NCBI GenBank assembly: GCA_963803735.1
Contig: CAWDNV010000001.1
Coordinates: 186,001 to 250,000 of the forward strand
Length of the DNA stretch: 64,000 bases
Reading direction: 5' to 3'
From: Palsa-189 sp963803735
GTDB taxonomy: Bacteria; Acidobacteriota; Terriglobia; Acidiferrales; UBA7541
The translations under genes were made by a program, and so were the position numbers. Under the pieces are notes generated by a model that saw nothing but the letters and a program-made list of their open reading frames with translations, was not told the DNA's origin and did no database searches. Positions 17,592 to 27,216 of this stretch are shown here, piece by piece. How positions within the stretch are numbered: the stretch's first letter is position 1; every line of letters begins with the position of its first letter.

Positions 17592-18866
17592 ATGAGCCAG
17601 CGCACCCTGAGCCGCGGAACGATTGCCGTCGCGGGGGTGTGCTTGCAAATGGCCCTGGGCGCGTCCTACGCATGGAGCGTGTTTCGTATTCCGCTTACTA
17701 GGCAGTTTGGCTGGAGCATCTCCCAAGTCACTTTTACATTCACGATCTGCTGGTTATTCCTGGGGTCCATGGCGGCTTTCGGCGGGCTGTGCCTCAGGCG
17801 CACGAGTCCGAGAATGGTGGCGATGATCGCCGGCCTGCTCTGGGGCGGTGGAGTCTTCCTCGCGAGCTTTTCTTCCCACGGATTGTGGTGGCTTTATCTC
17901 ACGTATGGCGTCATCGGGGGAACCGGGCTCGGCATGGGCTATATCGTCCCGATTTCCGTTCTCGTGAAGTGGTTCCCTGACCGCCGCGGGCTGATCACGG
18001 GGATTGCCGTGGCAGGATTCGGAGCGGGATCCTTGATTTCGGCGCCTGCCGCCGGATGGCTGATGCAACGAACGGGAGTGTTGCAGACGTTCGCATATCT
18101 GGGAATCTCGTATGGGATCGTCGCGATCGCCGCGGCCAGCTTCATGCAAAATCCCCCCGAAGGCTGGAAGCCGGAGGGCTGGGCCCCGACTGCGGCGCAA
18201 TTGTCGCAGCGATGCGACCGCGATTTCACGCTGGGCGAGGCGCTTGGCACCTGGCAATGGTGGGCGCTTTGCTTGCTGATGTCGATCAATACGGCTGCAG
18301 GTCTTTCAATCATTACACAGGCCTCTCCTATATTTCAGGAGATGGGAAAGGCTACCGCCGCGGCGGCAGCAGGCCTTGTCGGGATTATTGCCATTGGCAA
18401 TGGCGCCGGACGTATCTTCTGGGCATGGGTCTCTGATTTGACAACGAGAAAGACTGCCTATTTCATGATGTATCTCGTCGAGGCGATTCTCTTCTGGACC
18501 TATCACAGCATCAACTCTCTAGGCGTGCTCGCAGTTGCTACATTCATCATCGTGATGTGCTACGGAGGCGCCTATGGAATCACGCCGGCTTTTGCGGCTG
18601 ACTATTTCGGTCCCCGGGACGTTGGCTCCATTTTCGGCCTGATGATGTTGCCATGGGCATTTGCAGCCTCTTTCGGACCGCTGTTGTTCGCCTATCTTCG
18701 GCAGGTCAACGGGAATTACACGCAGGCCCTCTATCTCGTTGCCGGTTTGATGACCGTCGCGTTAATTCTTCCGCTTCTCGTCGCTCCTCCGCGGGGCCAC
18801 AAGGCAGAGCAACCACAAACCGCAGATCGAATTGCTGCACAAGCGGTTCCGGAAAAGTCATCTTAA
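17592..18866 (+). CDS. MFS transporter, OFA (oxalate/formate antiporter-like) family
   Basis: The 424 residues form twelve membrane helices. The start ISRGTIAVAG-like segment followed by LQMALGASYAWSVFRIPL and the FTFTICWLFLGSMAAFGG stretch are characteristic of OFA-type major facilitator proteins, as is GMGYIVPISVLVKWFPDRRGLITGIAVAGFGAG between helices 4 and 5. Such proteins move small carboxylates, often by antiport. The korAB genes, which handle 2-oxoacids, follow but have their own promoter. The actual substrate (oxalate, formate, pyruvate or other) cannot be read from sequence. Confidence 0.88.
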   Translation: MSQRTLSRGTIAVAGVCLQMALGASYAWSVFRIPLTRQFGWSISQVTFTFTICWLFLGSMAAFGGLCLRRTSPRMVAMIAGLLWGGGVFLASFSSHGLWWLYLTYGVIGGTGLGMGYIVPISVLVKWFPDRRGLITGIAVAGFGAGSLISAPAAGWLMQRTGVLQTFAYLGISYGIVAIAAASFMQNPPEGWKPEGWAPTAAQLSQRCDRDFTLGEALGTWQWWALCLLMSINTAAGLSIITQASPIFQEMGKATAAAAAGLVGIIAIGNGAGRIFWAWVSDLTTRKTAYFMMYLVEAILFWTYHSINSLGVLAVATFIIVMCYGGAYGITPAFAADYFGPRDVGSIFGLMMLPWAFAASFGPLLFAYLRQVNGNYTQALYLVAGLMTVALILPLLVAPPRGHKAEQPQTADRIAAQAVPEKSS

Positions 18867-18909
18867 TGCGGAGGCAGAGTCCTTTCCCCGTTTGAAAATG
18901 CCGTACTCC

Positions 18910-18938
18910 TTGACACTTGCCGGAAAGGGTTGTCTAAT
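18910..18938 (+). promoter_or_regulatory. sigma-70-type promoter for korAB
   Basis: TTGACA (18910-18915) and TCTAAT (18933-18938) are separated by exactly 17 bp. The predicted start near 18945 gives a 5' leader of about 140 nt before korA. The remaining gene-free sequence (18867-19085) shows nothing else clear. Confidence 0.65.
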
Positions 18939-19085
18939 CCATCCGTTACGAAAGATTCGCAGCAGTCCAGAAGTTTATATGATGGTTGCCTTGAAATCGG
19001 CCATTCGTTGCGCGTTTAAATCCCATTCTGCGCGGATCACTACCTGAAGTCGGTTCCGGGGCCCTGAATTTCGGGGGATTTACAC

Positions 19086-21059
19086 ATGAGCGATGTAACT
19101 ATTGGGATCGGTGGAGCGGCAGGAGACGGCATTGATAAATCCAGCGAGACCCTGGCGAAGACTGCCGCGCGCTCTGGTCTATACGCTTACGGATTCAATA
19201 GCTATCAATCTGTTATCCGCGGCGGGCATATCTGGCTGCGCCTGCGCCTCGCTGAGAACAAGGTCAGCTCGCAGGGCGATCATCTGAACGCCCTCATTGC
19301 GCTCAATCAGGACTCCATCGAGCGCCACGCCCCAGAAGTCGAATCCGGCGGCGCCATTCTGTTCAACGCGGATAAGCTCAAGGTTAATATCCCGATCCGC
19401 GACAATGTTCTCACCGTTCCTCTCCCTGTAGCACAGTTGCTGAAGCCCTTTGCTCCAGTCGCGCCAGTCATGCAGAACACAGTCGCCGTCGGCGCACTGA
19501 TTTTCCTTTTTAGCCTCGATTTTGAAACTGCTTCAGGTGTGCTTGCCGACACCTTCAGCCACAAAGGCAAAGCAGTTGTCGACCAGAACGTGGGCATTTT
19601 GAAAGCGGGCTTCGAATACGCCAAGGAACACTTTGTCCCGCTCGGCCATCAGTGGAAGTTTTCCGGAAAGCGCCGTCCTTACGTGACCGGCAACGAAGCG
19701 TTCTCCATCGGCGCCGTCGCCGCTGGGTGCCGGTTCTACTCTGCATACCCCATGACGCCTGCCTCCGGCATCCTCACCTGGATGGCGGAACATTCCGAGC
19801 GCTGCGGCGTGGTCGTCAAGCAGATGGAAGACGAACTTGCTGTTGCCAACGTGGCGATAGGAGCAGGTTACGCCGGCGCACGCGCCATGTGCGCTACCTC
19901 CGGAGGAGGCTTCGCGCTTATGACTGAAGCCATCGGCATGGCCGGCATGATTGAAGCGCCTGTGGTTTTCATCGAAGTTCAGCGCGGCGGCCCGTCTACC
20001 GGCATTCCAACGAAACAAGAGCAGGCCGATCTCAATCAGGTTTACGGCGCCTCTGCGGGCGATTTCCCCCGCATCATCATCGCTCCAGCGGATACAGCCG
20101 ATTGTTTCGATTCTTCCGTCGAAGCCTTTAATCTCGCGGAGAAATACCAGTGCCCGGTGATCATCATCTCGGATCTTTTGCTCTCCGAGCATCCCGAGAC
20201 CGTTGAGCCAGAGCGCTTCAAGGCCGACGTGACTATCGATCGAGGCGCCTTGATCAAAGACGTGGGAAAGAACGGGCAGTACAAGCGCTATCAGTTCACT
20301 CCGTCGGGCATTTCGCCCCGCGCGCTTCCCGGCACCGCCAACGGAATGTACATTGCCCCAACCGACGAGCACGACGAAGAAGGCATATTGATCAGCGACG
20401 TTTTCTGCAATCCCGCGATTCGCCGCAAGATCGCGGAAAAGCGCATGAAGAAGCTCGCACTCGCGCTCAAGGATCTCCCGGCGCCGCGCCTCGAGGGACC
20501 TGCCGATGCGGAAGTCACGCTGATCGGCTGGGGCTCCACCGCCGGCGTGATTCGCGAAGCCGTCGAGCAACTGAACGCCTCGGGAACTCGTGCGAATCAG
20601 CTTCACTTCAAGTATCTGCTCCCGTTCCACCAGAAAGAAGCAATCGACATTCTCAAGAAGTGCAAGCGCACTATCTGCGTGGAAATGAACTCCACAGGCC
20701 AATTCGCGCGTCATCTGCGCGCCGAGACCAGTCACGCCGTCAGCGACAAGATTTTGAAATACGATGGCGAGCCGCTCGAGCCCGGCGCCATCGCCGCCCA
20801 GGTTCGCGCCATTCTCAAGGGCCAGACGCACTCGCTCGACGTCAGCGAGCCTGAAGCTCGCGAAATTGCCTACCATTATGTGCGCGTTCGCTTGGGCGAC
20901 GAAGTTCGTCCCGGCCGGATCGGCAAAGCCGAGAGTAACGGCTACGGCGAGCCCATTTGGAAGGTGGAGATCGTCAATCGGGAAACGGGCGCGAAAACCG
21001 GAGAGCTGCACGTGGGTATGCAGACGGGCTCGACCCATTCCTGGCAGCCGGCCAATTAG
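19086..21059 (+). CDS. korA: 2-oxoacid:ferredoxin oxidoreductase, fused gamma-alpha subunit
   Basis: This 657-residue subunit joins the gamma domain (about 1-190, starting VTIGIGGAAGDGIDKSSETLAK) to the alpha, pyrimidine-binding transketolase-like domain (about 200-560, with GNEAFSIGAVAAGCRFYSAYPMTPAS and ATSGGGFALMTEAIGMAGM). With KorB it oxidises a 2-oxoacid, most likely 2-oxoglutarate, to an acyl-CoA while reducing ferredoxin; the reverse direction also occurs in some organisms. korB begins 34 bp downstream. No ferredoxin gene is adjacent. Substrate choice between 2-oxoglutarate and another oxoacid is inferred from family habit. Confidence 0.92.
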   Translation: MSDVTIGIGGAAGDGIDKSSETLAKTAARSGLYAYGFNSYQSVIRGGHIWLRLRLAENKVSSQGDHLNALIALNQDSIERHAPEVESGGAILFNADKLKVNIPIRDNVLTVPLPVAQLLKPFAPVAPVMQNTVAVGALIFLFSLDFETASGVLADTFSHKGKAVVDQNVGILKAGFEYAKEHFVPLGHQWKFSGKRRPYVTGNEAFSIGAVAAGCRFYSAYPMTPASGILTWMAEHSERCGVVVKQMEDELAVANVAIGAGYAGARAMCATSGGGFALMTEAIGMAGMIEAPVVFIEVQRGGPSTGIPTKQEQADLNQVYGASAGDFPRIIIAPADTADCFDSSVEAFNLAEKYQCPVIIISDLLLSEHPETVEPERFKADVTIDRGALIKDVGKNGQYKRYQFTPSGISPRALPGTANGMYIAPTDEHDEEGILISDVFCNPAIRRKIAEKRMKKLALALKDLPAPRLEGPADAEVTLIGWGSTAGVIREAVEQLNASGTRANQLHFKYLLPFHQKEAIDILKKCKRTICVEMNSTGQFARHLRAETSHAVSDKILKYDGEPLEPGAIAAQVRAILKGQTHSLDVSEPEAREIAYHYVRVRLGDEVRPGRIGKAESNGYGEPIWKVEIVNRETGAKTGELHVGMQTGSTHSWQPAN

Positions 21060-21093
21060 GGACAAAAAAGATCAGGGGAGTCAAGGGGGGACC

Positions 21094-21975
21094 ATGGCGA
21101 CAATTGTAGAGCTTCCAATTGAAAGTTTTGAGGGCATAGTCGATCCCGATTGGTGTCCCGGTTGCGGCGATTTTGCCGTCCTCAAGAGCGTCAAGATGGG
21201 CGCCACCAAAGCCGGCGTCTCACCTAAAGACATGGTGATTGTTTCCGGCATCGGTTGTTCCTCAAACCTGCCGGGCTATGTGCACGCTTACGGTGTGCAC
21301 TCGCTGCATGGACGGGCGATTGCCGTGGCCACAGGCATCAAGCTGGCGAATACTGACTTAAAAGTCGTCATCACCGGCGGTGATGGCGACGGCTACGGAA
21401 TCGGAATCGCGCACTTCATCCACGCCATGCGGCGCAATCTCGATCTCACTTACGTGGTCATGGACAATCAGATTTACGGACTCACCACTGGTCAGGCCTC
21501 GCCCACCACCATGAAAGAACATCGCACGAAATCGACGCCAAACGGAAACGTGGAGTTTCCGATCAATCCCATTGCACTTGCGTTGGTTTCCGGCGCTACG
21601 TTTGTCGCCCGCGCGTTTTCAGGTGAACCCAACCACATGGCCGATTTGATCGCCGCGGGCATTCAGCACAAGGGCTTCGCGCTGATTGACGCCTTCAGCC
21701 CGTGCGTCACCTATAACAAGGTGAATACCTACCAGTATTTCAAGAAGCGCTGTTACAGGCTGGAGAACGAAAAGGGATACGATTCGGCAAACGTGGCCCA
21801 AGCCACGGAGCGTTCGCATGAATGGGGCGACCGCATTCCGATCGGCCTCTTCTATAAGAGCGAGCAACCCACTTACGAATCCAGCGAACCCGTACTCCGC
21901 AAGGGCCCTGTCGTTCGGCAGAGCATGAAGATCGACAAGGGCGTGTTTCAAGGGCTCGTCACCGAATTGATGTAG
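21094..21975 (+). CDS. korB: 2-oxoacid:ferredoxin oxidoreductase, beta subunit
   Basis: The 293-residue beta subunit binds thiamine diphosphate through GGDGDGYGIG and the following VVMDNQIYGLTTGQ. Cysteines in WCPGCGDF, GIGCSSN and SPCVTYN fit the [4Fe-4S] cluster of this family. The frame is open well upstream, overlapping korA, but the ATG at 21094 follows a purine-rich GGGGAG/GGGGGG stretch and matches the family N-terminus. A perfect terminator follows 57 bp after the stop, so korAB is a two-gene operon. Confidence 0.95.
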   Translation: MATIVELPIESFEGIVDPDWCPGCGDFAVLKSVKMGATKAGVSPKDMVIVSGIGCSSNLPGYVHAYGVHSLHGRAIAVATGIKLANTDLKVVITGGDGDGYGIGIAHFIHAMRRNLDLTYVVMDNQIYGLTTGQASPTTMKEHRTKSTPNGNVEFPINPIALALVSGATFVARAFSGEPNHMADLIAAGIQHKGFALIDAFSPCVTYNKVNTYQYFKKRCYRLENEKGYDSANVAQATERSHEWGDRIPIGLFYKSEQPTYESSEPVLRKGPVVRQSMKIDKGVFQGLVTELM

Positions 21976-22032
21976 GAAATTGCGGCGATGCGCCGCGATT
22001 CTTTCATCCGCAAAAGGCGAATTCAGAAGGAG

Positions 22033-22062
22033 AAAGGCCGGCGAGAGCCGGCCTTTTGTTTT
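22033..22062 (+). terminator. Rho-independent terminator of korAB
   Basis: AAAGGCCGGC (22033-22042) and GCCGGCCTTT (22047-22056) form a perfect 10-bp stem with a GAGA loop, followed by TGTTTT. Confidence 0.92.
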
Positions 22063-22169
22063 CCGCAGTGCAGTCCTTTGCCCACGAGAGAAGTACGAAG
22101 CCAAAGCAGATGCGAATCGTGTAAATTCCTTAAGGCGTATAGCGCTGTGCTTCCGAAGGAGAGCATTTC

Positions 22170-22928
22170 ATGGATTCAAGGCCGAAGATCGCGGTCGTTA
22201 CCGGTGCAGGGAGCGGCATTGGCCGGTGCGTAGCGCTTGCACTTGCCCAGAACGGCTATTCCGTCGTTCTGGCCGGCCGGCGCAAGGATGCCCTGGAAGC
22301 GACGGCGACCGAGGCGAAGCGCACGAATTCGCCGGCGCTCGCTGTACCCACGGACGTCCGCGATCCCGTCTCCGTGCGTGCGCTTTTCGAGAAGACAAAA
22401 GAAGCTTTTGGGCGGCTCGACCTGCTTTTCAACAATGCGGGCATAGGCGATCCGGCAGTGCCCCTCGAAGAGTTAACCTACGAGCACTGGAAGTCTTCCG
22501 TTGACACAAACCTCACCGGCGCTTTTCTGTGTACGCAGGAGGCTTTTAAAATCATGAAAGATCAGAAGCCGCGCGGCGGACGCATCATCAATAACGGTTC
22601 CATTTCCGCGCATGCCCCTCGCCCGAATTCGGCGCCTTACACCTCAACAAAGCATGGCGTTATGGGCCTGACCAAGGCGACTTCACTCGATGGCCGTAAA
22701 TACGACATCGCTTGCGGCCAGATTGATATTGGAAATGCGGCGACCGAAATGGCGGTAAGAATGAAGAAAGGCGTTCCGCAAGCGAACGGCACCATCGCGG
22801 TCGAGCCGACTATGGATCCCGCCGAAGTTGCGCGTGCGGTCGTGTATATGGCATCTCTGTCTCTCGAGGCAAACGTGCAATTCATGACGGTCATGGCGAC
22901 GAAAATGCCCTATTTGGGCCGCGGTTAG
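22170..22928 (+). CDS. short-chain dehydrogenase/reductase
   Basis: This 252-residue classical SDR has the nucleotide-binding TGAGSGIG (11-18), NNAG (near 90), the catalytic Ser in NNGSISAHAP and the YTSTK active site. The preference of a basic AGRRKD after strand 2 suggests NADP(H). The C-terminal part lacks any recognisable substrate signature. The gene stands alone after the korAB terminator and before the biotin genes. Substrate and pathway are unknown. Confidence 0.93.
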   Translation: MDSRPKIAVVTGAGSGIGRCVALALAQNGYSVVLAGRRKDALEATATEAKRTNSPALAVPTDVRDPVSVRALFEKTKEAFGRLDLLFNNAGIGDPAVPLEELTYEHWKSSVDTNLTGAFLCTQEAFKIMKDQKPRGGRIINNGSISAHAPRPNSAPYTSTKHGVMGLTKATSLDGRKYDIACGQIDIGNAATEMAVRMKKGVPQANGTIAVEPTMDPAEVARAVVYMASLSLEANVQFMTVMATKMPYLGRG

Positions 22929-23052
22929 TGGTTTTTCAAACTATGCTCTTGAGCGCTAGGCCCCAGCGGGACGCACTCACGTAGTAAAGAAGTCTTTGCG
23001 TGCATGGGCTTGGTTATCAGGTACAATTTTTGGCTCGCAGGAGTAGGACCTA

Positions 23053-24066
23053 ATGTCCGAATCACTTATTTCGAACTCTGTCGATCAACTTACGCCTAGT
23101 CCCGCGCTGCGTTACGACTGGACACGCGAATCCGTTCGTGAGATCTACGATCGTCCGCTGCTTGATCTCATTTTTGCCGCGCAGCAAGTTCACAGAAAAT
23201 TCCACGATCCCGCCCGCGTTCAGCTCTGTCGTCTGCTTTCGATAAAGACCGGCGGGTGCCCTGAAGATTGCGGCTACTGCCCGCAAAGCGCTCATTACGA
23301 AACTGGAGTCCAGAATCAGCCCTTGATGGCCGTCGACGAAGTTTACCGAGCCGCGAAGAAAGCTCGCGACGAAGGCGCCAGCCGCTTCTGCATGGGCGCC
23401 GCCTGGCGGGAGGTTCGCGATGGGCGTGAGTTCGACACTGTTTTGGAAATGGTGCGCGCGGTGGCCTCGCTGAAACTCGAGGTGTGCTGCACGTTGGGAA
23501 TGCTGACTGAGGATCAAGCGCGCCGTTTGGCCGGCGCGGGCCTCACAGCCTATAACCACAATCTCGACACTTCGCCCGAGTTTTACGGCCGCATCATCAC
23601 AACGCGCCGCTACGAAGACCGGCTCCGCACGATTCAAGCTGTCCGCCGCGCGGGCATTACCGTGTGCTCCGGCGGCATTATCGGCATGGGCGAATCCGAT
23701 GAAGACAGAATCGGGTTGCTGCAGCAACTGGCGAATCTCGAGCCGCATCCGGAAAGTGTGCCCATCAACATGCTGGTTCGCGTCGACGGTACCCCGCTCG
23801 GAGATGCCGAACCGGTGGATGCCCTTATCATGGCCCGCATGATTGCCACGGCGCGCCTGCTCATGCCGGCATCGATGGTACGGCTGAGCGCTGGGCGCAA
23901 TGCCTTGAGCCGTGAGGCTGTCAGCCTATGTTTTCTTGCCGGCGCGAATTCCATTTTCGTGGGCGAAAAGCTGCTCACCACGCCGAATCCCGAGCGTGAC
24001 GAAGACGATCGTCTTTTGCGGGATCTTGGCTTGCGCGGATTGAGCCATGGCCAACACGCCAGTTAG
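23053..24066 (+). CDS. bioB: biotin synthase
   Basis: This radical SAM enzyme inserts sulfur into dethiobiotin. The 337 residues hold the CxxxCxxC cluster motif (GGCPEDCGYCPQS), the YNHNLDTSPEFY motif and the GGIIGMGES loop. A promoter-like TACAAT (23022) with a poor -35 lies in front, and GGAG is near 23040. No BirA-type operator is obvious. It starts a tightly packed bioB-bioF-bioD-bioA operon: bioF overlaps its end by 20 nt. Confidence 0.97.
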   Translation: MSESLISNSVDQLTPSPALRYDWTRESVREIYDRPLLDLIFAAQQVHRKFHDPARVQLCRLLSIKTGGCPEDCGYCPQSAHYETGVQNQPLMAVDEVYRAAKKARDEGASRFCMGAAWREVRDGREFDTVLEMVRAVASLKLEVCCTLGMLTEDQARRLAGAGLTAYNHNLDTSPEFYGRIITTRRYEDRLRTIQAVRRAGITVCSGGIIGMGESDEDRIGLLQQLANLEPHPESVPINMLVRVDGTPLGDAEPVDALIMARMIATARLLMPASMVRLSAGRNALSREAVSLCFLAGANSIFVGEKLLTTPNPERDEDDRLLRDLGLRGLSHGQHAS

Positions 24067-25237
24067 AAAATCCGTTAGCGAACTCAGCCGCCGCATCGAC
24101 GGCGATTTGGCCGCTCTCGCGTCGCAGGGCCAACTGCGAAAGCTCGGCGACATCAAGGGCGTGAATCTTTGCTCCAACGATTACCTCGGGCTCTCCACCG
24201 ATCCACGGCTTAGGGACGCCGTCGCTTCCGCGCTCGACTCAGGGGTTCCCGTAGCTTCCACCGGTTCCCGCCTGCTCTCCGGCAATGCGCAGATTTGGGA
24301 GCACCTCGAATCCGAACTCGCGCAGTTCATGCGGTCGGAAGCGGCTCTCTATTTCAATTCGGGCTATTCCGCGAATGTCGGTGTGCTGAGCGCGCTCATT
24401 CAGCCGGGAGACGTCGTTTTCTCGGATGCGGCCAATCACGCCAGCATCATCGACGGACTGCGACTCGCCGGCGGGCGGAAGATAATTTTTCCGCACCTCG
24501 ATATGGATTCGCTCGAACGAGAGTTGCGACGCAGTGACCCAGGCTCCGCACAAAAATTTATCGTCAGCGAAAGCATTTTCAGTATGGATGGGGACCGCGC
24601 ATCCATTTCGGATTTGGTAGCGCTTGCGGAACGATATGGAGCCGAGCTCATCGTCGATGAAGCGCACGCCACAGGCGTTGTCGGGCCACGAGGACGAGGA
24701 GCGGTGGCGGCATCTGGCCTTGCCGATCGGGTACTCGTTACGATTCATCCTTGTGGCAAAGCGCTGGCCGGTATGGGCTGCTTCGTATGCTGTTCGGAAA
24801 AGCTCAAGCAATATCTCATCAATCGAGCGCGAACGTTTATCTTCAGCACCGCATTGCCGCCCTACATGGCGGCACAAATGCGAGCAGCGATTCGCATCGT
24901 GGCTTCCGCGGATCGGGAACGAAATGATCTCCTCGCATTGAGCGCATTCCTGCGAAAACAATTGCGTGAAGCCGGTTTTGATATCGGGCGCGGCGACACG
25001 CAGATCATCCCCGTTTTCCTCGGAGAGAATGACCGCGCGATTCGCTTTTCGGGGCTCCTGAACGACGCCGGCTTCGGAGTGCGGCCGATACGGCCGCCCA
25101 GCGTTCCTGCCGGCACCTCGCGCCTGCGGATTTCCCTCAACGCAAAGCTCACGACTGATCTTCTGGGTCGCTTCAGCGATGTGCTCGTCTCCATTCGTGA
25201 AGAAGATCACGCGCCGCTGCATGCTGTGCGCTCGTGA
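24047..25237 (+). CDS. bioF: 8-amino-7-oxononanoate synthase
   Basis: This PLP enzyme condenses pimeloyl-ACP or pimeloyl-CoA with alanine in biotin synthesis. The 396 residues show NLCSNDYLGLS, STGSRLLSGN, FSDAANHASIIDG, VDEAHATGVVGPRGRG and the PLP lysine within HPCGKALAGMGC, all in alpha-oxoamine synthase order. The ATG lies inside the end of bioB, and the stop overlaps the bioD GTG start (GTGA), so translation is coupled across the operon. Confidence 0.96.
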   Translation: MANTPVRKSVSELSRRIDGDLAALASQGQLRKLGDIKGVNLCSNDYLGLSTDPRLRDAVASALDSGVPVASTGSRLLSGNAQIWEHLESELAQFMRSEAALYFNSGYSANVGVLSALIQPGDVVFSDAANHASIIDGLRLAGGRKIIFPHLDMDSLERELRRSDPGSAQKFIVSESIFSMDGDRASISDLVALAERYGAELIVDEAHATGVVGPRGRGAVAASGLADRVLVTIHPCGKALAGMGCFVCCSEKLKQYLINRARTFIFSTALPPYMAAQMRAAIRIVASADRERNDLLALSAFLRKQLREAGFDIGRGDTQIIPVFLGENDRAIRFSGLLNDAGFGVRPIRPPSVPAGTSRLRISLNAKLTTDLLGRFSDVLVSIREEDHAPLHAVRS

Positions 25238-25860
25238 AAGAATCCCTCTTTGTCACCGGCACGGATACGAACGTAGGTAAAACTCTGCTGTCTGCGCTTC
25301 TCGTCGCCGCGTTGGATGCGATTTACTGGAAGCCAATCCAAACGGGTGCAACTGAGGGAACCGACCGCCAGACTGTCATCAAGCTCGCCGAAATCCCGGA
25401 AGCACAAACCATTCCCGAGTCTTACCGTTTCGATCCGCCGGTATCGCCGCATCTGGCAGCGGAAGCAAGCGGCGTAAAAATCGATCTCGGGCGCATTCGG
25501 GTTCCCGCCAAGTTCGACAAACCCGTGATCGCCGAAGGCGCTGGCGGGATCCTCGTTCCCATCAATGACTCCGAGTTGATGCTCGATCTCGCTCGCCATC
25601 TGGGATTTCCCATTCTTATTGCCGCGCGAGCGGCATTGGGCACGATTAATCACACTTTGCTCACGGTGCGAGCACTGCGTTGTGCAAAAATGTGCATCAA
25701 GGGCGTAGTGATGATCGGCAACCGCAAGAAAGACAACGAGCGTTCCGTCGAGCATTTCGGCGCTGTTCCTGTTGTCGGATGGATACCGTGGCTCGATAAA
25801 ATCGATCGCGAAACGCTAGTGCGGGTTTTTCATAGCAATTTCGATCCGAAATATTTTTGA
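25234..25860 (+). CDS. bioD: dethiobiotin synthetase
   Basis: This ATP-dependent enzyme closes the ureido ring of dethiobiotin. The 208 residues contain the P-loop GTDTNVGKT (7-15), the KPIQTG substrate motif and EGAGGILVP. The start is GTG, overlapping the bioF stop. The C-terminal ATP-site region is somewhat shorter than in E. coli BioD (225 residues) but nothing essential is obviously missing. One base separates its stop from the bioA ATG. Confidence 0.95.
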   Translation: MKESLFVTGTDTNVGKTLLSALLVAALDAIYWKPIQTGATEGTDRQTVIKLAEIPEAQTIPESYRFDPPVSPHLAAEASGVKIDLGRIRVPAKFDKPVIAEGAGGILVPINDSELMLDLARHLGFPILIAARAALGTINHTLLTVRALRCAKMCIKGVVMIGNRKKDNERSVEHFGAVPVVGWIPWLDKIDRETLVRVFHSNFDPKYF

Positions 25861-25861
25861 C

Positions 25862-27190
25862 ATGGCTCCCAAACCGCTCTCCGTCTGGCATCCATTCACG
25901 CAGGAAGCGCTCGACCCACAGCCAGTGCCAATCGAGCGTGGAGAAGGCGTTTACCTGTACACGCGCGATGGCCGCAAACTGATCGATGCCATTTCTTCAT
26001 GGTGGGTCAATATCCACGGCCATGCGCATCCGGTGATTGCCCAAGCGATTGCGGACCAAGCGCGAAAACTCGAGCATGTGATCTTTGCCGGATTTACGCA
26101 CGATGCCGCTGAGGAACTCGCCTGGCGTCTGCGGCGCGTTCTGCCGCAGCCGCTCGAGCACATCTTTTTTTCCGATGACGGTTCGACCGCTGTGGAAGTG
26201 GCGCTAAAAATGGCCCTGCAGTTTTGGCGCAATTGTGGCAAATCGCGCAAGACGCGTTTCGTGGCTTTGGAGCACGCCTACCATGGCGACACCGTGGGAG
26301 CCATGTCGGTTGGCGCCGATTCCGATTTCGTCGCCGCGTTTGAGGATCTCCGCTTTCCTGTGTATCGCGTCCCGTCCGCATACTGTTTCCGTTGTCCGGT
26401 AGGAAAAGAGCGCGCTACCTGTGACATCGATTGCACCGTTCCTCTCGCGCGCCTGCTCGAAGAGCGGCATGAGGAAATCGCTGCAGTAATTGTCGAGCCA
26501 CTTTTGCAGGGCGCCGGCGGAATGATCGTCCATCCCGTGGAATTTCTGCAGCGCGTTCGCGAGCTTTGCACGCAATACGACGTTTTGCTCATCGCCGACG
26601 AAGTGCTCACCGGTTTCGGCCGCTGCGGAAAGATGTTTGCCTGCGAACTTGCCGGCGTTTTGCCGGATATTATGTGTCTCTCGAAGGGCCTCACTGGCGG
26701 GTTTCTGCCACTCGCGGCTACGGTCTGCACGCCGGCTGTACACGATACTTTTCGCTCCACAGATCGCAGCCGCACGTTTTTTCATGGACATTCCTATACG
26801 GCGAACCCGCTGGGCTGCGCGGCAGCTATCGCCAGTCTTAGGATTTTTGATTCCGAACCCGTCTTCGAGCGAATTGCCGCTATAGAAAAAACTCACCGCC
26901 AGCAAATGCCGGCCCTCGCAAAACACCCTGCCGTGGCCGACGCACGTACGATTGGCACAGTCATGGCGCTGGAACTTAAGGCCGACGATCCCGGCTATTT
27001 TTCAGAATTGCGTCCCGCGCTCTACGATTTCTATCTCAACAAAGGCGTGCTGCTGCGGCCGCTGGGCAACGTAGTCTACATACTTCCGCCCTACGTCATC
27101 ACCACGGACGAATTGCAATACGTCTACGACGTGATTGCCGAGTCGCTTGATCGCGTGCCGCGGATGGCCGCTGCGCGCGTGGGTCAGTGA
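25862..27190 (+). CDS. bioA: adenosylmethionine-8-amino-7-oxononanoate aminotransferase
   Basis: This class III PLP aminotransferase makes 7,8-diaminononanoate. The 442 residues include HPFTQ near the start, the SSWWVNIHGHAHP substrate segment, FSDDGSTAVEVALKMA, HAYHGDTVGAMSVG, DEVLTGFGRCGKMFA and the PLP lysine in LSKGLTGGFLPLA. It completes the late biotin pathway encoded here; the pimelate-forming genes (bioC/bioH or equivalents) are not in the window. Confidence 0.96.
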   Translation: MAPKPLSVWHPFTQEALDPQPVPIERGEGVYLYTRDGRKLIDAISSWWVNIHGHAHPVIAQAIADQARKLEHVIFAGFTHDAAEELAWRLRRVLPQPLEHIFFSDDGSTAVEVALKMALQFWRNCGKSRKTRFVALEHAYHGDTVGAMSVGADSDFVAAFEDLRFPVYRVPSAYCFRCPVGKERATCDIDCTVPLARLLEERHEEIAAVIVEPLLQGAGGMIVHPVEFLQRVRELCTQYDVLLIADEVLTGFGRCGKMFACELAGVLPDIMCLSKGLTGGFLPLAATVCTPAVHDTFRSTDRSRTFFHGHSYTANPLGCAAAIASLRIFDSEPVFERIAAIEKTHRQQMPALAKHPAVADARTIGTVMALELKADDPGYFSELRPALYDFYLNKGVLLRPLGNVVYILPPYVITTDELQYVYDVIAESLDRVPRMAAARVGQ

Positions 27191-27216
27191 ATGGCGCGCC
27201 AGTAGACCGGTAGAGA